NCBI RefSeq assembly: GCF_028595305.1
Contig: NZ_JAQQXS010000005.1
Coordinates: 186,001 to 250,000 of the forward strand
From: Roseateles koreensis
GTDB taxonomy: Bacteria > Pseudomonadota > Gammaproteobacteria > Burkholderiales > Burkholderiaceae_C
Direction of reading: 5' to 3'
DNA: 64,000 bases
The notes under the pieces are model-generated. The model was not told where the DNA came from, did no database searches, and saw only the letters and a program-made list of their open reading frames with translations. Numbering within the stretch: the stretch's first letter is position 1; every line of letters begins with the position of its first letter. Positions 42,027-50,682 of this stretch are shown here, one piece after another. The translations under genes and the position numbers were made by a program.

Positions 42027-43282
42027 GGACGCTTGGCCTCCGTGGCCGAACCTGCGGAGGTGGGCGGTGCGGCCTCTGGCTTGGCCTCGTCTTGCGCCAT
42101 GCGGAACTGGCTGGCGAGCAGCAGGGCGTTTTCACTCACCACCATGTCGCCGGCCTTCAGTCCTTGCGCCACCACGGCCACGTGCGGGCCGTTGTAGCTG
42201 AGCTTGACCTCGCGCGCCGCAAAGGCGTTGGCCTGGGTCTGCACATAGACCCAGTGCCTTTCGCCGCGCAGCACGATGGCTTGCGCCGGCACGGTGACGC
42301 CGCCGCCCAGGCTGCGCTGCACATGTGCGGTGGCCAGCATCTCGGCTTTCAGCAGGCGGTCGTGGTTGTCGATTTCACCGCGAACCTTGATGGTGCGGCT
42401 GCCCGGGTCGATGGTGTCGGCCAGGGCTGTCACGCGGCCTTCGAAGCGGCGGCCGGGCCAGGCCGGCAATTCCAGGCTGAAGCGGGCGCCCACGTGCAGC
42501 ACGCCGGCGTCGGCCTCGCGCTCGTCCAGCAGTACCCACAGGCGGGTCGGGTCGCTGATGACGAACACCGGCGGCACGCCCGGCCCGCTTTGGTCGGGAC
42601 GCAGTTCCTGGCCTGGATTGATGTTGCGGTCGACCACCACGCCGCTGACTGACGCACGCAGGCTCAGGCGCTGATTGACGTTGGCGTTGCCGCCGTAGAG
42701 CTTGACGCGGGCCTCGGCCCGGGCTAACTCGGCCTCGGCGCGCGCGGCGTCGGATTCGTTTTGCTCGAAGTCGCGGCGGGCGACAAGGCCAGCGTCCAGC
42801 AACTCTTTCTGGCGATTCAATTGCTTGCGGGCCAGGGTGGCGTCGGCATGCGCGCGCGCCGCGTCCGCCTGAGCTTGTCCGAAATCGGGCGAGGCAATTT
42901 CAGCCAGCACCGCGCCGGCACTGACCTTTTGCCCCAGGTCGGCGCTGATGCGCTCCACTCGGCCGGCAAAGGCGGGGTAGATGCGCTGCGTGCGCGCTTC
43001 ATCCCAACTCAGCTTGGCGCTCATGGGCAGGTCTACGGCCTCAGTGGGCACGGCCTTGGCCAGCTTGATCAGGCGCAACTGCGGGTGGCCTTGCGGGAAC
43101 ATCAGTTGATCGCCCTGCAGAATCGCTTCGGTGGGCTCAGGTGGGGCGGCCGCATTGTCTTTGCAGGCCGACAGCGTCAGCAGGCAGGTGGCGGCCACCG
43201 CGAGGCAAACGGCGGTGGCGCGGAAGTTCAGGGCTTGAAAGTTCACAGGCTTGCCAATCGAAAAGGGGATCGGGAGAGACAT
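42023..43282 (-). CDS. czcB: Efflux RND periplasmic adaptor lipoprotein (CzcB family)
   Basis: A 419-residue membrane-fusion protein linking the CzcA pump to the outer-membrane channel. The N-terminal signal ends in a lipobox (LTLSAC near residue 40), so it is probably lipid-anchored. A lipoyl-like half motif (GRVERISADLGQKVSAGAVLAEIASPDF) follows near 105-130. The alpha-hairpin comes next (AQADAARAHADATLARKQLNRQKELLDAG), then the second half motif RASVSGVVVDRNINPGQ and the beta-barrel (FSLELPAWPGRRFEGRV). ATG 43282 is preferred over the adjacent TTG 43285. It lies 23 bases after czcC and overlaps czcA by 4 bases. Confidence 0.92.
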   Translation of the reverse strand: MSLPIPFSIGKPVNFQALNFRATAVCLAVAATCLLTLSACKDNAAAPPEPTEAILQGDQLMFPQGHPQLRLIKLAKAVPTEAVDLPMSAKLSWDEARTQRIYPAFAGRVERISADLGQKVSAGAVLAEIASPDFGQAQADAARAHADATLARKQLNRQKELLDAGLVARRDFEQNESDAARAEAELARAEARVKLYGGNANVNQRLSLRASVSGVVVDRNINPGQELRPDQSGPGVPPVFVISDPTRLWVLLDEREADAGVLHVGARFSLELPAWPGRRFEGRVTALADTIDPGSRTIKVRGEIDNHDRLLKAEMLATAHVQRSLGGGVTVPAQAIVLRGERHWVYVQTQANAFAAREVKLSYNGPHVAVVAQGLKAGDMVVSENALLLASQFRMAQDEAKPEAAPPTSAGSATEAKRP

Positions 43283-43305
43283 CAAAAACGGAGCCAGTCG
43301 TGGCC

Positions 43306-44649
43306 TTAATGGGGCGCCGCAGCGTCTTCAGCCGCGATGCGCAGCGTCCAGGCACCCAGGGCCTTGGCGTGATCCGCGCGGGCGTTCACCGCGTCGATCA
43401 CGCTGGCGCGCAGCGTGCGGCGGGCGTCCAGCAGATCGGTCAGGGGCGAGGCGCCTTTGGCGTAGGCCAGTTCGGCCTGGGCCAGCACTTGGCGGGCGCG
43501 AGGCAGGATTTCACGCTCCTGGCTGTCGGCCTTGAGCGCCGCGCTGCGCGCTTCTTGCCAGAGCCGGCGTAGCTCGCTGAGGCCCCGGTCTTCAATCTTG
43601 CTCAGCGCATCTTGGGCTTGCTGCAATTGGGCGCGGGCGCGGGCGATTTCACCCTCCTGGCCATAGCCCAGTTGCAGCGGCATCTGCAGGCGCAATTCAA
43701 CTTGGCGCGTGGAGGTGCCGGGGTAGTGGTCGAGCGACACGCCCCAGGTGATATCCGATTTGCGTTGTGCCAGTGCGCCGTCGACCAAGGCCTGTGCGGC
43801 CTGCACCCGTTGCTCGGCAGCCTGCACATCGCTGCGTCGGCTCAGGATATCCATGAAACGGGCTTCGGGTGCTTGCGCCCATTGCGCCACATCCAGGGCG
43901 GGCCAGGGGTCTTGCGCCTGCAGTGCAGGGGCTGACGACGCCGCCGACGCCGCAGATGCAACAGGCTGGCCGCTTGCCGACTTGCGGCCCCCGAGGCCCA
44001 GCAGGTCACGCAAAGCCCATTGCGCACGTTGATGGTCTAACTGGGCGCCCACGCTGTCGAGGCGGGCGCGCTCGGCTTCGATCTCGGCGCGGCTCAGGTC
44101 CTGGCCCGCCAGGTCGCCGAGAGAAAAGCGCTTGCGCAGCGTTTGCGTCATCGTGCGTGCGCTGTCGGCAATGGCGGCCACCTCTTGCTCACGAGCTTGT
44201 GCCGCGTGCAGCTCGTGGTAGGCCTGCAGGGCCTGTGTTTGCTGCTGCAGGCGGGTTTCGTTCAAGTCGGCGCGGGCGGCTTCGGCCAGGGCTTGCGCGG
44301 CTTGCGTGCGCAGGCCGCGCTTGTCGCCGCGCTCCCAGGTCCAATCCAGGCCCAGCGATTTGTCGATGCGTTTGTCGGTGATGATGTTCCCGCCGCCAAT
44401 GCCGTGCTCCAAATCCATCTGGCTGGACTTGAGCGTCAGCGTAGGCAGGGGCGCATGGTCGGCGCTGCGGATGTCGCCACGGGCGGCGTCCAGGGCTGAG
44501 CGGGCCATGGCCACGTCGCGGTTCTCGGCGGCCAGTTGCAGGGCTTGGGCGAGGGTGAGGTGTCCGTCGGGCGGCAGGGTTTGGGCGCTAACTGTGGCGG
44601 TGGACAGAAGGCTTAGCAGCAGGAGCGCAGGAAGGGGTCGAAATCGCAT
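43306..44649 (-). CDS. czcC: Outer-membrane efflux channel (CzcC/TolC family)
   Basis: A 447-residue outer-membrane factor. A signal peptide (MRFRPLPALLLLSLLSTATVSA, cleaved before QTL) is followed by two repeated coiled-coil/beta units, beginning HLTLAQALQLAAENRDVAMARSAL in the first and DAAEQRVQAAQALVDGALAQRK-like helices in the second. The C-terminal helical part shows YAKGASPLTDLLDARRTLRA, a common OEP signature. ATG 44649 is chosen for the signal peptide; the longer frame would run into the divergent regulator promoter. It is the first gene of the czc operon. Confidence 0.92.
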   Translation of the reverse strand: MRFRPLPALLLLSLLSTATVSAQTLPPDGHLTLAQALQLAAENRDVAMARSALDAARGDIRSADHAPLPTLTLKSSQMDLEHGIGGGNIITDKRIDKSLGLDWTWERGDKRGLRTQAAQALAEAARADLNETRLQQQTQALQAYHELHAAQAREQEVAAIADSARTMTQTLRKRFSLGDLAGQDLSRAEIEAERARLDSVGAQLDHQRAQWALRDLLGLGGRKSASGQPVASAASAASSAPALQAQDPWPALDVAQWAQAPEARFMDILSRRSDVQAAEQRVQAAQALVDGALAQRKSDITWGVSLDHYPGTSTRQVELRLQMPLQLGYGQEGEIARARAQLQQAQDALSKIEDRGLSELRRLWQEARSAALKADSQEREILPRARQVLAQAELAYAKGASPLTDLLDARRTLRASVIDAVNARADHAKALGAWTLRIAAEDAAAPH

Positions 44650-44671
44650 CCAAGGGTTATCCCTCAAAACC

Positions 44672-44689
44672 CCTGACCGGAGCCTGACC
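44672..44689. promoter_or_regulatory. Direct-repeat operator candidate for the czc response regulator
   Basis: CCTGACC occurs at 44672-44678 and 44683-44689, with an 11-base period, one turn of the helix. It lies in the 95-base divergent gap between czcC and the OmpR-family regulator gene. Tandem half-sites at this spacing are typical of OmpR-type regulators. Confidence 0.6.
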
Positions 44690-44744
44690 CCTGTGTGGCG
44701 TTTTCGCGTGAGTCTTGCTCCGAACCTTGCCTTAAAGTCTCGCC

Positions 44745-45455
44745 ATGCGAATTCTTGTCGTTGAAGACGATCCCACACTCAGTCAGATCATGCAGCGCAG
44801 CCTGGCGGATGCGGGCCACCATGTGGATCTGGCCGGTACCGCTGAGCAAGCGAATTATCTCTGGCGCATTCTTGAGTTGGACGCTGTGCTGTTGGACCTT
44901 AGCCTGCCGGATGGCCATGGCCTGAACGTGCTGCGTGAAGCGCGGGCGCGGGGCGATGGCACGCCGGTGTTGGTCCTGACCGCCCGCAACCGCACTGAAG
45001 AGCGCATCGCCGGGCTGGACGCAGGCGCTGACGACTACCTGGGCAAGCCCTTCGAGCTGGCCGAGGTGGAGGCCCGCCTGCGCGCGCTGGTGCGGCGCCG
45101 GCTTGACCTGCACGACCAGGCCCGCGTAGGCCGCTTGTTGCTGGACCGCCGGGCCCGGCGGGTATTTCTCGACGGCGATACGCTGGATTTGCCAGCCCGT
45201 GAGTTCGAGGTGCTGTGGGAATTGATGACGCCCCCGGGGCGGGTGGTGAGCAAGGCCATCTTGTCGGACAAGCTGTCGGGCTTTGACGATGCGCTGGGCG
45301 CCAATGCCCTGGAAGCCTTTGTTTCGCGGCTGCGCAAGAAGCTGCTTGGCAGCGGCGCCGGCATCCGCACCCTGCGCGGCCTGGGCTATTTGATGGAGAC
45401 AGAGGAGGCGCTCCCCGCCGCCCCAACGTTGAACGAAACCGGGCGCAAGCCGTGA
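44745..45455 (+). CDS. OmpR/PhoB-family response regulator of the czc locus
   Basis: A 236-residue regulator with a receiver domain (1-118) holding acidic residues E7/D8/D9, phospho-acceptor D51 in AVLLDLSLPDG, T79-type residue in LVLTARNR and Lys in LGKPFEL. The winged-helix DNA-binding domain (about 127-222) has RRVFLDGDTLDLPAREFEVLWEL, then VVSKAILSDKL and RLRKKLLGSGAGIRTLRGLGYLM. It is divergent from czcCBA across a gap with an 11-base-period direct repeat, and is followed by its kinase gene. The C-terminal dozen residues are outside the domain, and end at the start of a tandem repeat. Confidence 0.94.
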   Translation: MRILVVEDDPTLSQIMQRSLADAGHHVDLAGTAEQANYLWRILELDAVLLDLSLPDGHGLNVLREARARGDGTPVLVLTARNRTEERIAGLDAGADDYLGKPFELAEVEARLRALVRRRLDLHDQARVGRLLLDRRARRVFLDGDTLDLPAREFEVLWELMTPPGRVVSKAILSDKLSGFDDALGANALEAFVSRLRKKLLGSGAGIRTLRGLGYLMETEEALPAAPTLNETGRKP

Positions 45456-45478
45456 GCAAGCCGTGAGCAAGCCGTGAG
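45446..45478 (+). repeat. Three exact 11-bp units between regulator and kinase genes
   Basis: CAAGCCGTGAG occurs three times head to tail at 45446-45456, 45457-45467 and 45468-45478. Each unit contains GTG and an overlapping TGA. The first copy holds the regulator's stop, and the last the kinase's GTG start. Confidence 0.9.
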
Positions 45479-46913
45479 CAAACTGCCGCCCGCCGTGCCC
45501 AGCACCCCGCAGGCTGGGCGGCGCCCCTCCCTGCGCTTGCGCTTGCTGCGCCATGTGATGTTGCCGCTGCTGCTGACCTGGGCGTTGGGCAGTGCGGTGG
45601 CCTTGGGCGTGGCCTCGTTTTTCACCCAACGGGCGTTTGACCGTGCCATGCTGGACGACGCCCTGCTGCTCGCCTCCCGCCTGGAAATGCGCGACGGCGT
45701 TCCCACGCTCAACATCAGCACGGCCGACCTCAACACCGTGCTGTTCGACCAGAGTGAGTCCGAATATTTCGCGGTGCTGGACCCCAGTGGAAAACTGATC
45801 GCCGGCCACGCCGGGCTGCAGCCGCCCGCCGGTCATACGCCTAGCGCCGAAGGTTCGGCCGAGTTTTTGGACCTGCGCTTTCGTGAGCAGGATGTGCGCG
45901 CCGTGGTGCTGACGCGCGACCATCCCATTTCAGCGCGCGTGGTGGTCGCCTTGACCACGCGCAGCCGCAGTGAATTGCTGCGCCGCCTGTTCTTGTTCTC
46001 CATCGTGCCGCAAGTGGGTTTGCTGCTGATCCTGGCGGTTTGGTTGCGCCGGGTCATCAATCGCGACTTGCTGCCCCTGGCCAATCTGCAGCAGGAGCTG
46101 ACGCAACGTGATGCAGCCGATCTGGCGCCCTTGCCGGCAGCCGTCAGCCTGCAAGCGGGCTCACGCGAGGTACACGATCTCGCCGCGGCGGTGAATGCCT
46201 TGTTCGAACGCCTTGAAAACGGCATCAGCGCGCAACGCGAGTTCGCCGGCAATGTGGCGCATGAGCTCAAAACCCCCCTGGCGGGCCTGCGCGCAGCGGC
46301 TGAATATGGCCTGGCCCAGCGCGACCCGCAGCTGTGGCGCGAGCAATTGTTGGCGGTGCTGCAAAGCCAGCAGCGTGCCAGCCATTTGGTGGATCAGCTG
46401 TTGGCCCTGGCCTTGGCGGATGAAGCCAGCCGAGCCATCCGCCTGCAGCCCGTGCGCCTGGACGAATGCGCCCGTGATGTGCTGCTGCAAACCCTGCCTC
46501 TGGCTGACCGCGCAGGTGTGGAGTTAGAGGCCAGCGGCCTGGATGCGCCCGTGATGGTGATGGCCGATCGCGGCTTGCTGGAAGGGCTGCTGGGCAACTT
46601 GCTCGACAACGCCATGCGCTATGGCCGCGATGCACAGGGCCACGGCGTCATCAGCCTGAGCCTGGCGCGCCAGGGGCAGTTTTTGGCCTTGTCGGTGAGC
46701 GACTGCGGGCCGGGCATTGAGCCCGAGCAACGCGCCTTGCTGAGCGGGCGCTGGCGGCAAGGCAGTTGGGCCGCCAAACTGGGGCAGGGCGCAGGCCTGG
46801 GCCTCTCTATCGTGACGCGCTATGCCGAGTTGATGAATGCCCGGCTGGTGCTGGAGTCGGGGGTTGACGGGCGGGGCCTGCGGGCCTCGGTGATTTTTCC
46901 TGCCGTAATTTGA
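45474..46913 (+). CDS. Two-component sensor histidine kinase of the czc locus
   Basis: A 479-residue membrane kinase. The first transmembrane helix is near 28-50 (MLPLLLTWALGSAVALGVAS), then a periplasmic sensor region (about 51-165) and a second helix near 172-191. A HAMP-like linker with VHDLAAAVNALFERLE follows. The H-box FAGNVAHELKTPLAGLRAA carries H263. The ATPase domain shows LLGNLLDNAMRYG, SDCGPGIEPEQR and GAGLGLSIV. It starts with GTG in the last of three 11-bp repeats. It pairs with the upstream regulator, and metal sensing in the periplasm is inferred from the divergent czc genes. Confidence 0.93.
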   Translation: MSKLPPAVPSTPQAGRRPSLRLRLLRHVMLPLLLTWALGSAVALGVASFFTQRAFDRAMLDDALLLASRLEMRDGVPTLNISTADLNTVLFDQSESEYFAVLDPSGKLIAGHAGLQPPAGHTPSAEGSAEFLDLRFREQDVRAVVLTRDHPISARVVVALTTRSRSELLRRLFLFSIVPQVGLLLILAVWLRRVINRDLLPLANLQQELTQRDAADLAPLPAAVSLQAGSREVHDLAAAVNALFERLENGISAQREFAGNVAHELKTPLAGLRAAAEYGLAQRDPQLWREQLLAVLQSQQRASHLVDQLLALALADEASRAIRLQPVRLDECARDVLLQTLPLADRAGVELEASGLDAPVMVMADRGLLEGLLGNLLDNAMRYGRDAQGHGVISLSLARQGQFLALSVSDCGPGIEPEQRALLSGRWRQGSWAAKLGQGAGLGLSIVTRYAELMNARLVLESGVDGRGLRASVIFPAVI

Positions 46914-46916
46914 GGC

Positions 46917-46940
46917 TGTGACGTGAGGGTGTGACGTGAG
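46917..46940 (+). repeat. Tandem duplication (11 identical bases, 13-base period)
   Basis: TGTGACGTGAG occurs at 46917-46927 and 46930-46940, separated by GG, directly after the kinase stop codon. Confidence 0.8.
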
Positions 46941-47050
46941 CTCGCGTGGTGGCCGGGGTGTCGTCCTTCTGCCACAGGGTTCAGGGACAATCGCGGCGCC
47001 GCGTCTTGTCTTGCGCATCCCGCCGGCGGATGCATTGCCTCTCTGCTCCC

Positions 47051-48409
47051 ATGCGCCCAACTATCTTGCCTGCTTCCTTTCGTGTGACGCCCACCCTCGC
47101 GGGTCTGCTGATGTCCTGTGCGTTGTGCGCCCCGGCGGGGGCTGCAGAAGCGGCAACGGAGGCGGCCGCGGCCGCCCCGCAGCCCTGGGTTGCCACGGGC
47201 CAGTTCACCTACATCGGGCAAAGCAAAGAACACTTCACTTCGCCCTATGTCGGGCGCAACAGCCTGGGCGCTGAGCATGAGGCCTCGTACTCCATCTCCG
47301 CCACCGCCTACCTGGGGCTGCGCGTGCCGGTGCTGGGCGAGGTCTACCTCAACCCTGAGGTGATTCAGGGCCGGCCGCTGTCGGGTTTGGTGGGCTTGGG
47401 TGCTTTCAGCAACGGTGAGATGCAAAAAGTGGCGGGCACCTCGCCCAAGCTCTACATGCCGCGCCTGTTTCTGCGTCGGGACTGGGCCTTGGGTGATGAG
47501 CAGGTGGCGCAGGCTGCTGGGCAAAATCAGTTGGCCGGCAAGGTGGCCACGGACCGTGTCCGCCTGACCGTGGGCAAGTTCGCCATCACCGATATCTTCG
47601 ACGCCAATGGCTACAGCCATGACTCGCGCACCCAGTTCCTCAACTGGGCCTCGCTGGCGCAGGGGTCCTACGACTTTGCCGCTGATGCGCAGGGTTACAC
47701 CTTGGGGGCCGCGCTGGAGTGGATGCAAGGCGATTGGGCTCTGCGGGTCGGCCGGTTCATGGTGCCGCTGGAGTCGAATGGCGAACGGCTCAACGGTGCC
47801 CTTGCCAACTTTCATGGCGACCAATTCGAGCTGGAGCACAGCCACCACTGGGCGGGGTTGCCGGGAACCGCACGCCTGCTGCTCTGGCGCAACCGTGAAA
47901 ACATGGGGGCCTACCGCGATGCTCTGCAAGTTGCCGGCGTGGGCGAACCCCAAGTCTCAGCGGTACGCCGCCCGCAGACCAAATCCGGCTGGGGCCTGCA
48001 CCTGGAACAAGCCCTGACCGCCGATCTCGGCGGCTTTGTGCGTTGGAGCGAGGGCGACGGCCGTACCGAGAGCTACTCCTTCGAGGAGGTGGATGGCAGC
48101 CGCCAGATCGGCCTGAGCCTCAAGGGCCTGCGCTGGGGGCGCGAGGCCGATACGGTGGGGCTGCTCTACATCGCCAACACCTTGTCCAGCGCACATCGCG
48201 ACTACCTGGCGGGCGGTGGCTATGGGTTTTTCATCGGCGACGGCAAGCTCAACTACCGTGACGAAACCATTGTCGAGGCCTATTACAGCTGGAGCTTGAG
48301 CGAAGCCTGCAAGCTCAGCCTGGATCTGCAGCACATTCGCAACCCCGCCTACAACGCCGACCGGGGCCCTGTGACCCTGGCTGCCTTGCGTTTTCATGCG
48401 GAGTTCTAA
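47051..48409 (+). CDS. Carbohydrate-selective porin, OprB family
   Basis: A 452-residue outer-membrane protein with a signal peptide (about 1-33, ending CAPAGAAEA). The mature part begins WVATGQFTYIGQSKEHFTSPYVG. OprB-type features include the block FAITDIFDANGYSHDSRTQFLNW (near 170-195), GYTLGAALEWMQGDWALRVGRFM and the C-terminal strands up to ALRFHAEF, ending in the usual Phe. The family forms sugar-selective channels. ATG 47051 gives the signal peptide; the upstream frame does not. It lies 137 bases after the metal kinase, so probably has its own promoter. The nearby chitinase could supply chito-oligosaccharides, but that link is inference. Confidence 0.85.
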   Translation: MRPTILPASFRVTPTLAGLLMSCALCAPAGAAEAATEAAAAAPQPWVATGQFTYIGQSKEHFTSPYVGRNSLGAEHEASYSISATAYLGLRVPVLGEVYLNPEVIQGRPLSGLVGLGAFSNGEMQKVAGTSPKLYMPRLFLRRDWALGDEQVAQAAGQNQLAGKVATDRVRLTVGKFAITDIFDANGYSHDSRTQFLNWASLAQGSYDFAADAQGYTLGAALEWMQGDWALRVGRFMVPLESNGERLNGALANFHGDQFELEHSHHWAGLPGTARLLLWRNRENMGAYRDALQVAGVGEPQVSAVRRPQTKSGWGLHLEQALTADLGGFVRWSEGDGRTESYSFEEVDGSRQIGLSLKGLRWGREADTVGLLYIANTLSSAHRDYLAGGGYGFFIGDGKLNYRDETIVEAYYSWSLSEACKLSLDLQHIRNPAYNADRGPVTLAALRFHAEF

Positions 48410-48484
48410 GCGCATGCGCTGAGGCTGGCCGTCAGCCCGCCTGGCGCTTATGCTTGTGGCATGCGTGCCTTGCCCTGTTTCGCT

Positions 48485-49231
48485 ATGCCCCATCGTCGCC
48501 AGGCCTTGCGCTTTTTGTGGCGCGCCGGGCTGGGTGTGGCCAGCTTGGCGCTTGGCGTGCAGGGCGCTCCCGCCGCCGAGCGGGGGCCACGGCAAAACCT
48601 GTGGATTGAAATCCGTTGGGTGAACAGCAGCCTGAGCGGCGCGGTTTTGGCAGGCACGCGCGACGGTGGCGTGGTGGTGGGGACGGCGGGCTCGGTATCC
48701 CCGCGCGGCCAGATCAGCTGGAGCACCCAGCGGCATGAAGACGACGCTACACGACATCAGACGCAGCGCTTGCTGGTGCTCAACGGCAACACGGCGCGCT
48801 TGCAGCTGACCGAGCAAGTGCCCATTCAGTGGGTGGACTACGGCGTGGAGATGGACGCAGCAGGAGCCGCTTCCGCCGTGAGCGGCCGCAACAACGCGAG
48901 CCCTGGCGGCATGGCAGGCGCCAAGGTGTTTGCGGCACCGCGCAGCGGCACGGTCGACAAGGTCAGCGAATTCCGCATGACGCCGCGCTGGCCGGGTGGT
49001 CAACAGCCGGTGACCGTCGAGTTGCAAGTGCAGGGCGCTGGCAATGGTGGCAGCAATGGCAACTTGCAGACGCGGGTGGACAGCACGGTCAGCGTGCCGC
49101 TCGGCACATGGTTGACGGTGGCGCGCAGTGGTGATGCGCTGCGCGCCAGCGAGCGCGGCACCCTCAGCAGCACCGATGCCGAGGTGCGTCAGGTGCGCGA
49201 ATTGCAACTGCGGGTTGATCTGGCACCTTGA
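48485..49231 (+). CDS. Secreted protein of unknown function
   Basis: A 248-residue protein with an N-terminal twin-Arg-containing signal (PHRRQALRFLWRAGLGVASLALG), cleavage likely after APA. The mature part is beta-rich: NLWIEIRWVNSS, QRLLVLNGNTARLQLTEQVPIQWVDYG (near 96-122), EFRMTPRWPGGQQPVTVELQVQG and RQVRELQLRVDLAP. The segment LVLNGNTARLQLTEQVP is reminiscent of the secretin N-domain/STN region of type II/III secretion proteins, but no secretin pore domain is present. ATG 48461 is an alternative start adding eight residues; neither has a clear ribosome site. Function is not recognised. Confidence 0.65.
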   Translation: MPHRRQALRFLWRAGLGVASLALGVQGAPAAERGPRQNLWIEIRWVNSSLSGAVLAGTRDGGVVVGTAGSVSPRGQISWSTQRHEDDATRHQTQRLLVLNGNTARLQLTEQVPIQWVDYGVEMDAAGAASAVSGRNNASPGGMAGAKVFAAPRSGTVDKVSEFRMTPRWPGGQQPVTVELQVQGAGNGGSNGNLQTRVDSTVSVPLGTWLTVARSGDALRASERGTLSSTDAEVRQVRELQLRVDLAP

Positions 49232-49350
49232 TCTTCATTCGGTATGGATGAAAGGCTCAGTGTGGGTTTAATTGGTATTTGATTGGCCTCATTGTTCTGC
49301 TACGCTTGCGCCGTCCCAATGTCTGTCCTAACGCTCGCCCATTGCTGACC

Positions 49351-50652
49351 ATGCGCTCATTTCACTCACGTTCTTGCCTTGCGCCAGGCCGCCTTGCCGC
49401 TGCGCTGACCTTGGCCGTTGTCAGCTTGTTCTCAGGGGGCGCGCAGGCGGCCGGCCCAGTGCCAGAGGGCCACCCTTACCCGGTGTTCGGCGGCAAGCCT
49501 TTGGCGGTGGAGCGCACCAGCGCCAAAGTGGTGGGCATGTATGTGCCGATGTGGGAGCCGGTGGCCTTGGTGGATGCCCTGCAAGGTGAAAGCGTGACGC
49601 ATGTGCTGTACGCCTTTTTGCGCCTGTGCGGGCCAGGGCAATTGCCGGCAGATGCCGCACGGTGCCAGGGCAAGCAGGCGTTCGAATTGACCACGGGCGC
49701 GGCGGAAACCACCTTCGACGCCGCTTTTCAGCGCCTCAAGCAGCGCGCGCCGCACGTCAAGGTGATCGCCTCGGTCGGAGGCTGGGGCGGGTCGGATCCT
49801 TTCTTTTTGATGAATGGGGATGCGGCCAACCGCGCCGCATTTGCAGGCTCGGCCGCCCGATTCTTGCGTGAGCATCCGGCCTTCGACGGCATCGACATCG
49901 ACTGGGAGCACCCCGGCAACAACGGCGCGGCCAATGGGGTGCAATTGGGCAGCGACGCTGATGGCCAGCGTTATGCCGACTTGTTGGTAGACCTGCGCGC
50001 GGCGCTCACCACCTTGAGCGCGGAGACCGGCCGTCCCTACCTGGTGAGCATGGCCGTCAACACCACCAGCCCCATCATCAACCGCATTGATTTCAAGCGT
50101 GCAGAGCCTGCGCTGGACCTTGTGTTCATGATGACATACGACTTTTACGGCGCATGGTCAGACGGCATTGGCAACCACACCACGCTGTTCAGCAGCGCGC
50201 CCGAGGCCGATGACAGCCTGGCGCGCTCGGTGCGCAATTTGATGCAAGCCGGCATGCCGGCCGCAAAACTGGTGGCGGGCGTGGGGCTGTATGGGCGTGG
50301 CTTCAGCGGCGTGACCCAGGCGCGCACGGGTGCAGCCAAGGCGGGCGGCTTCCCTGGGGTTGAAGGGGCTTTGCCCTATCGGCAGATTGCCAGCCGCTAC
50401 CTCGGCCCGCAGGGTCACGGGCTGCGCGGTTGGCAGGCGCGCTTCGACGCTACCACCCAGGCCTGGAATCTGGTGCAGCCCACCCAGCACCTGTTCATCG
50501 GCTATGACGACCCCCGGGCGGTGATCGCCAAGGGTCGTTATGCGCTCAAGAATGGCCTGGCGGGTGTCTTCGGGTGGGAGTTGAGCCAGGACAACGGTGA
50601 CATCTTGAATGCAATGAACTTCGGCGTGGGCAACTTGTTGCAGCAACCTTGA
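49351..50652 (+). CDS. Chitinase, glycoside hydrolase family 18
   Basis: A 433-residue secreted endochitinase-type enzyme. The signal peptide covers about residues 1-34 (LTLAVVSLFSGGAQA). The GH18 TIM barrel shows SVGGWGGSDPF (141-151) and the catalytic DGIDIDWE motif, with D179, D182, D184 and proton donor E186. MMTYDFYGAW follows near 258-267, and the C-terminal strand motif is GVFGWELSQDNGD. The enzyme cuts beta-1,4 GlcNAc chains by substrate-assisted catalysis. No chitin-binding module is seen, so it may act on soluble oligomers or peptide-linked chains. ATG 49351 is used; the longer frame lacks family similarity. Confidence 0.92.
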   Translation: MRSFHSRSCLAPGRLAAALTLAVVSLFSGGAQAAGPVPEGHPYPVFGGKPLAVERTSAKVVGMYVPMWEPVALVDALQGESVTHVLYAFLRLCGPGQLPADAARCQGKQAFELTTGAAETTFDAAFQRLKQRAPHVKVIASVGGWGGSDPFFLMNGDAANRAAFAGSAARFLREHPAFDGIDIDWEHPGNNGAANGVQLGSDADGQRYADLLVDLRAALTTLSAETGRPYLVSMAVNTTSPIINRIDFKRAEPALDLVFMMTYDFYGAWSDGIGNHTTLFSSAPEADDSLARSVRNLMQAGMPAAKLVAGVGLYGRGFSGVTQARTGAAKAGGFPGVEGALPYRQIASRYLGPQGHGLRGWQARFDATTQAWNLVQPTQHLFIGYDDPRAVIAKGRYALKNGLAGVFGWELSQDNGDILNAMNFGVGNLLQQP

Positions 50653-50682
50653 GTTGCCTCAGGCATGGACCCAAGTGCCGGA

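Noticed and set aside
41211-42197. Long open frame antisense to czcA/czcB
   Set aside because: Shadow of the pump genes; composition and lack of ribosome site argue against coding.
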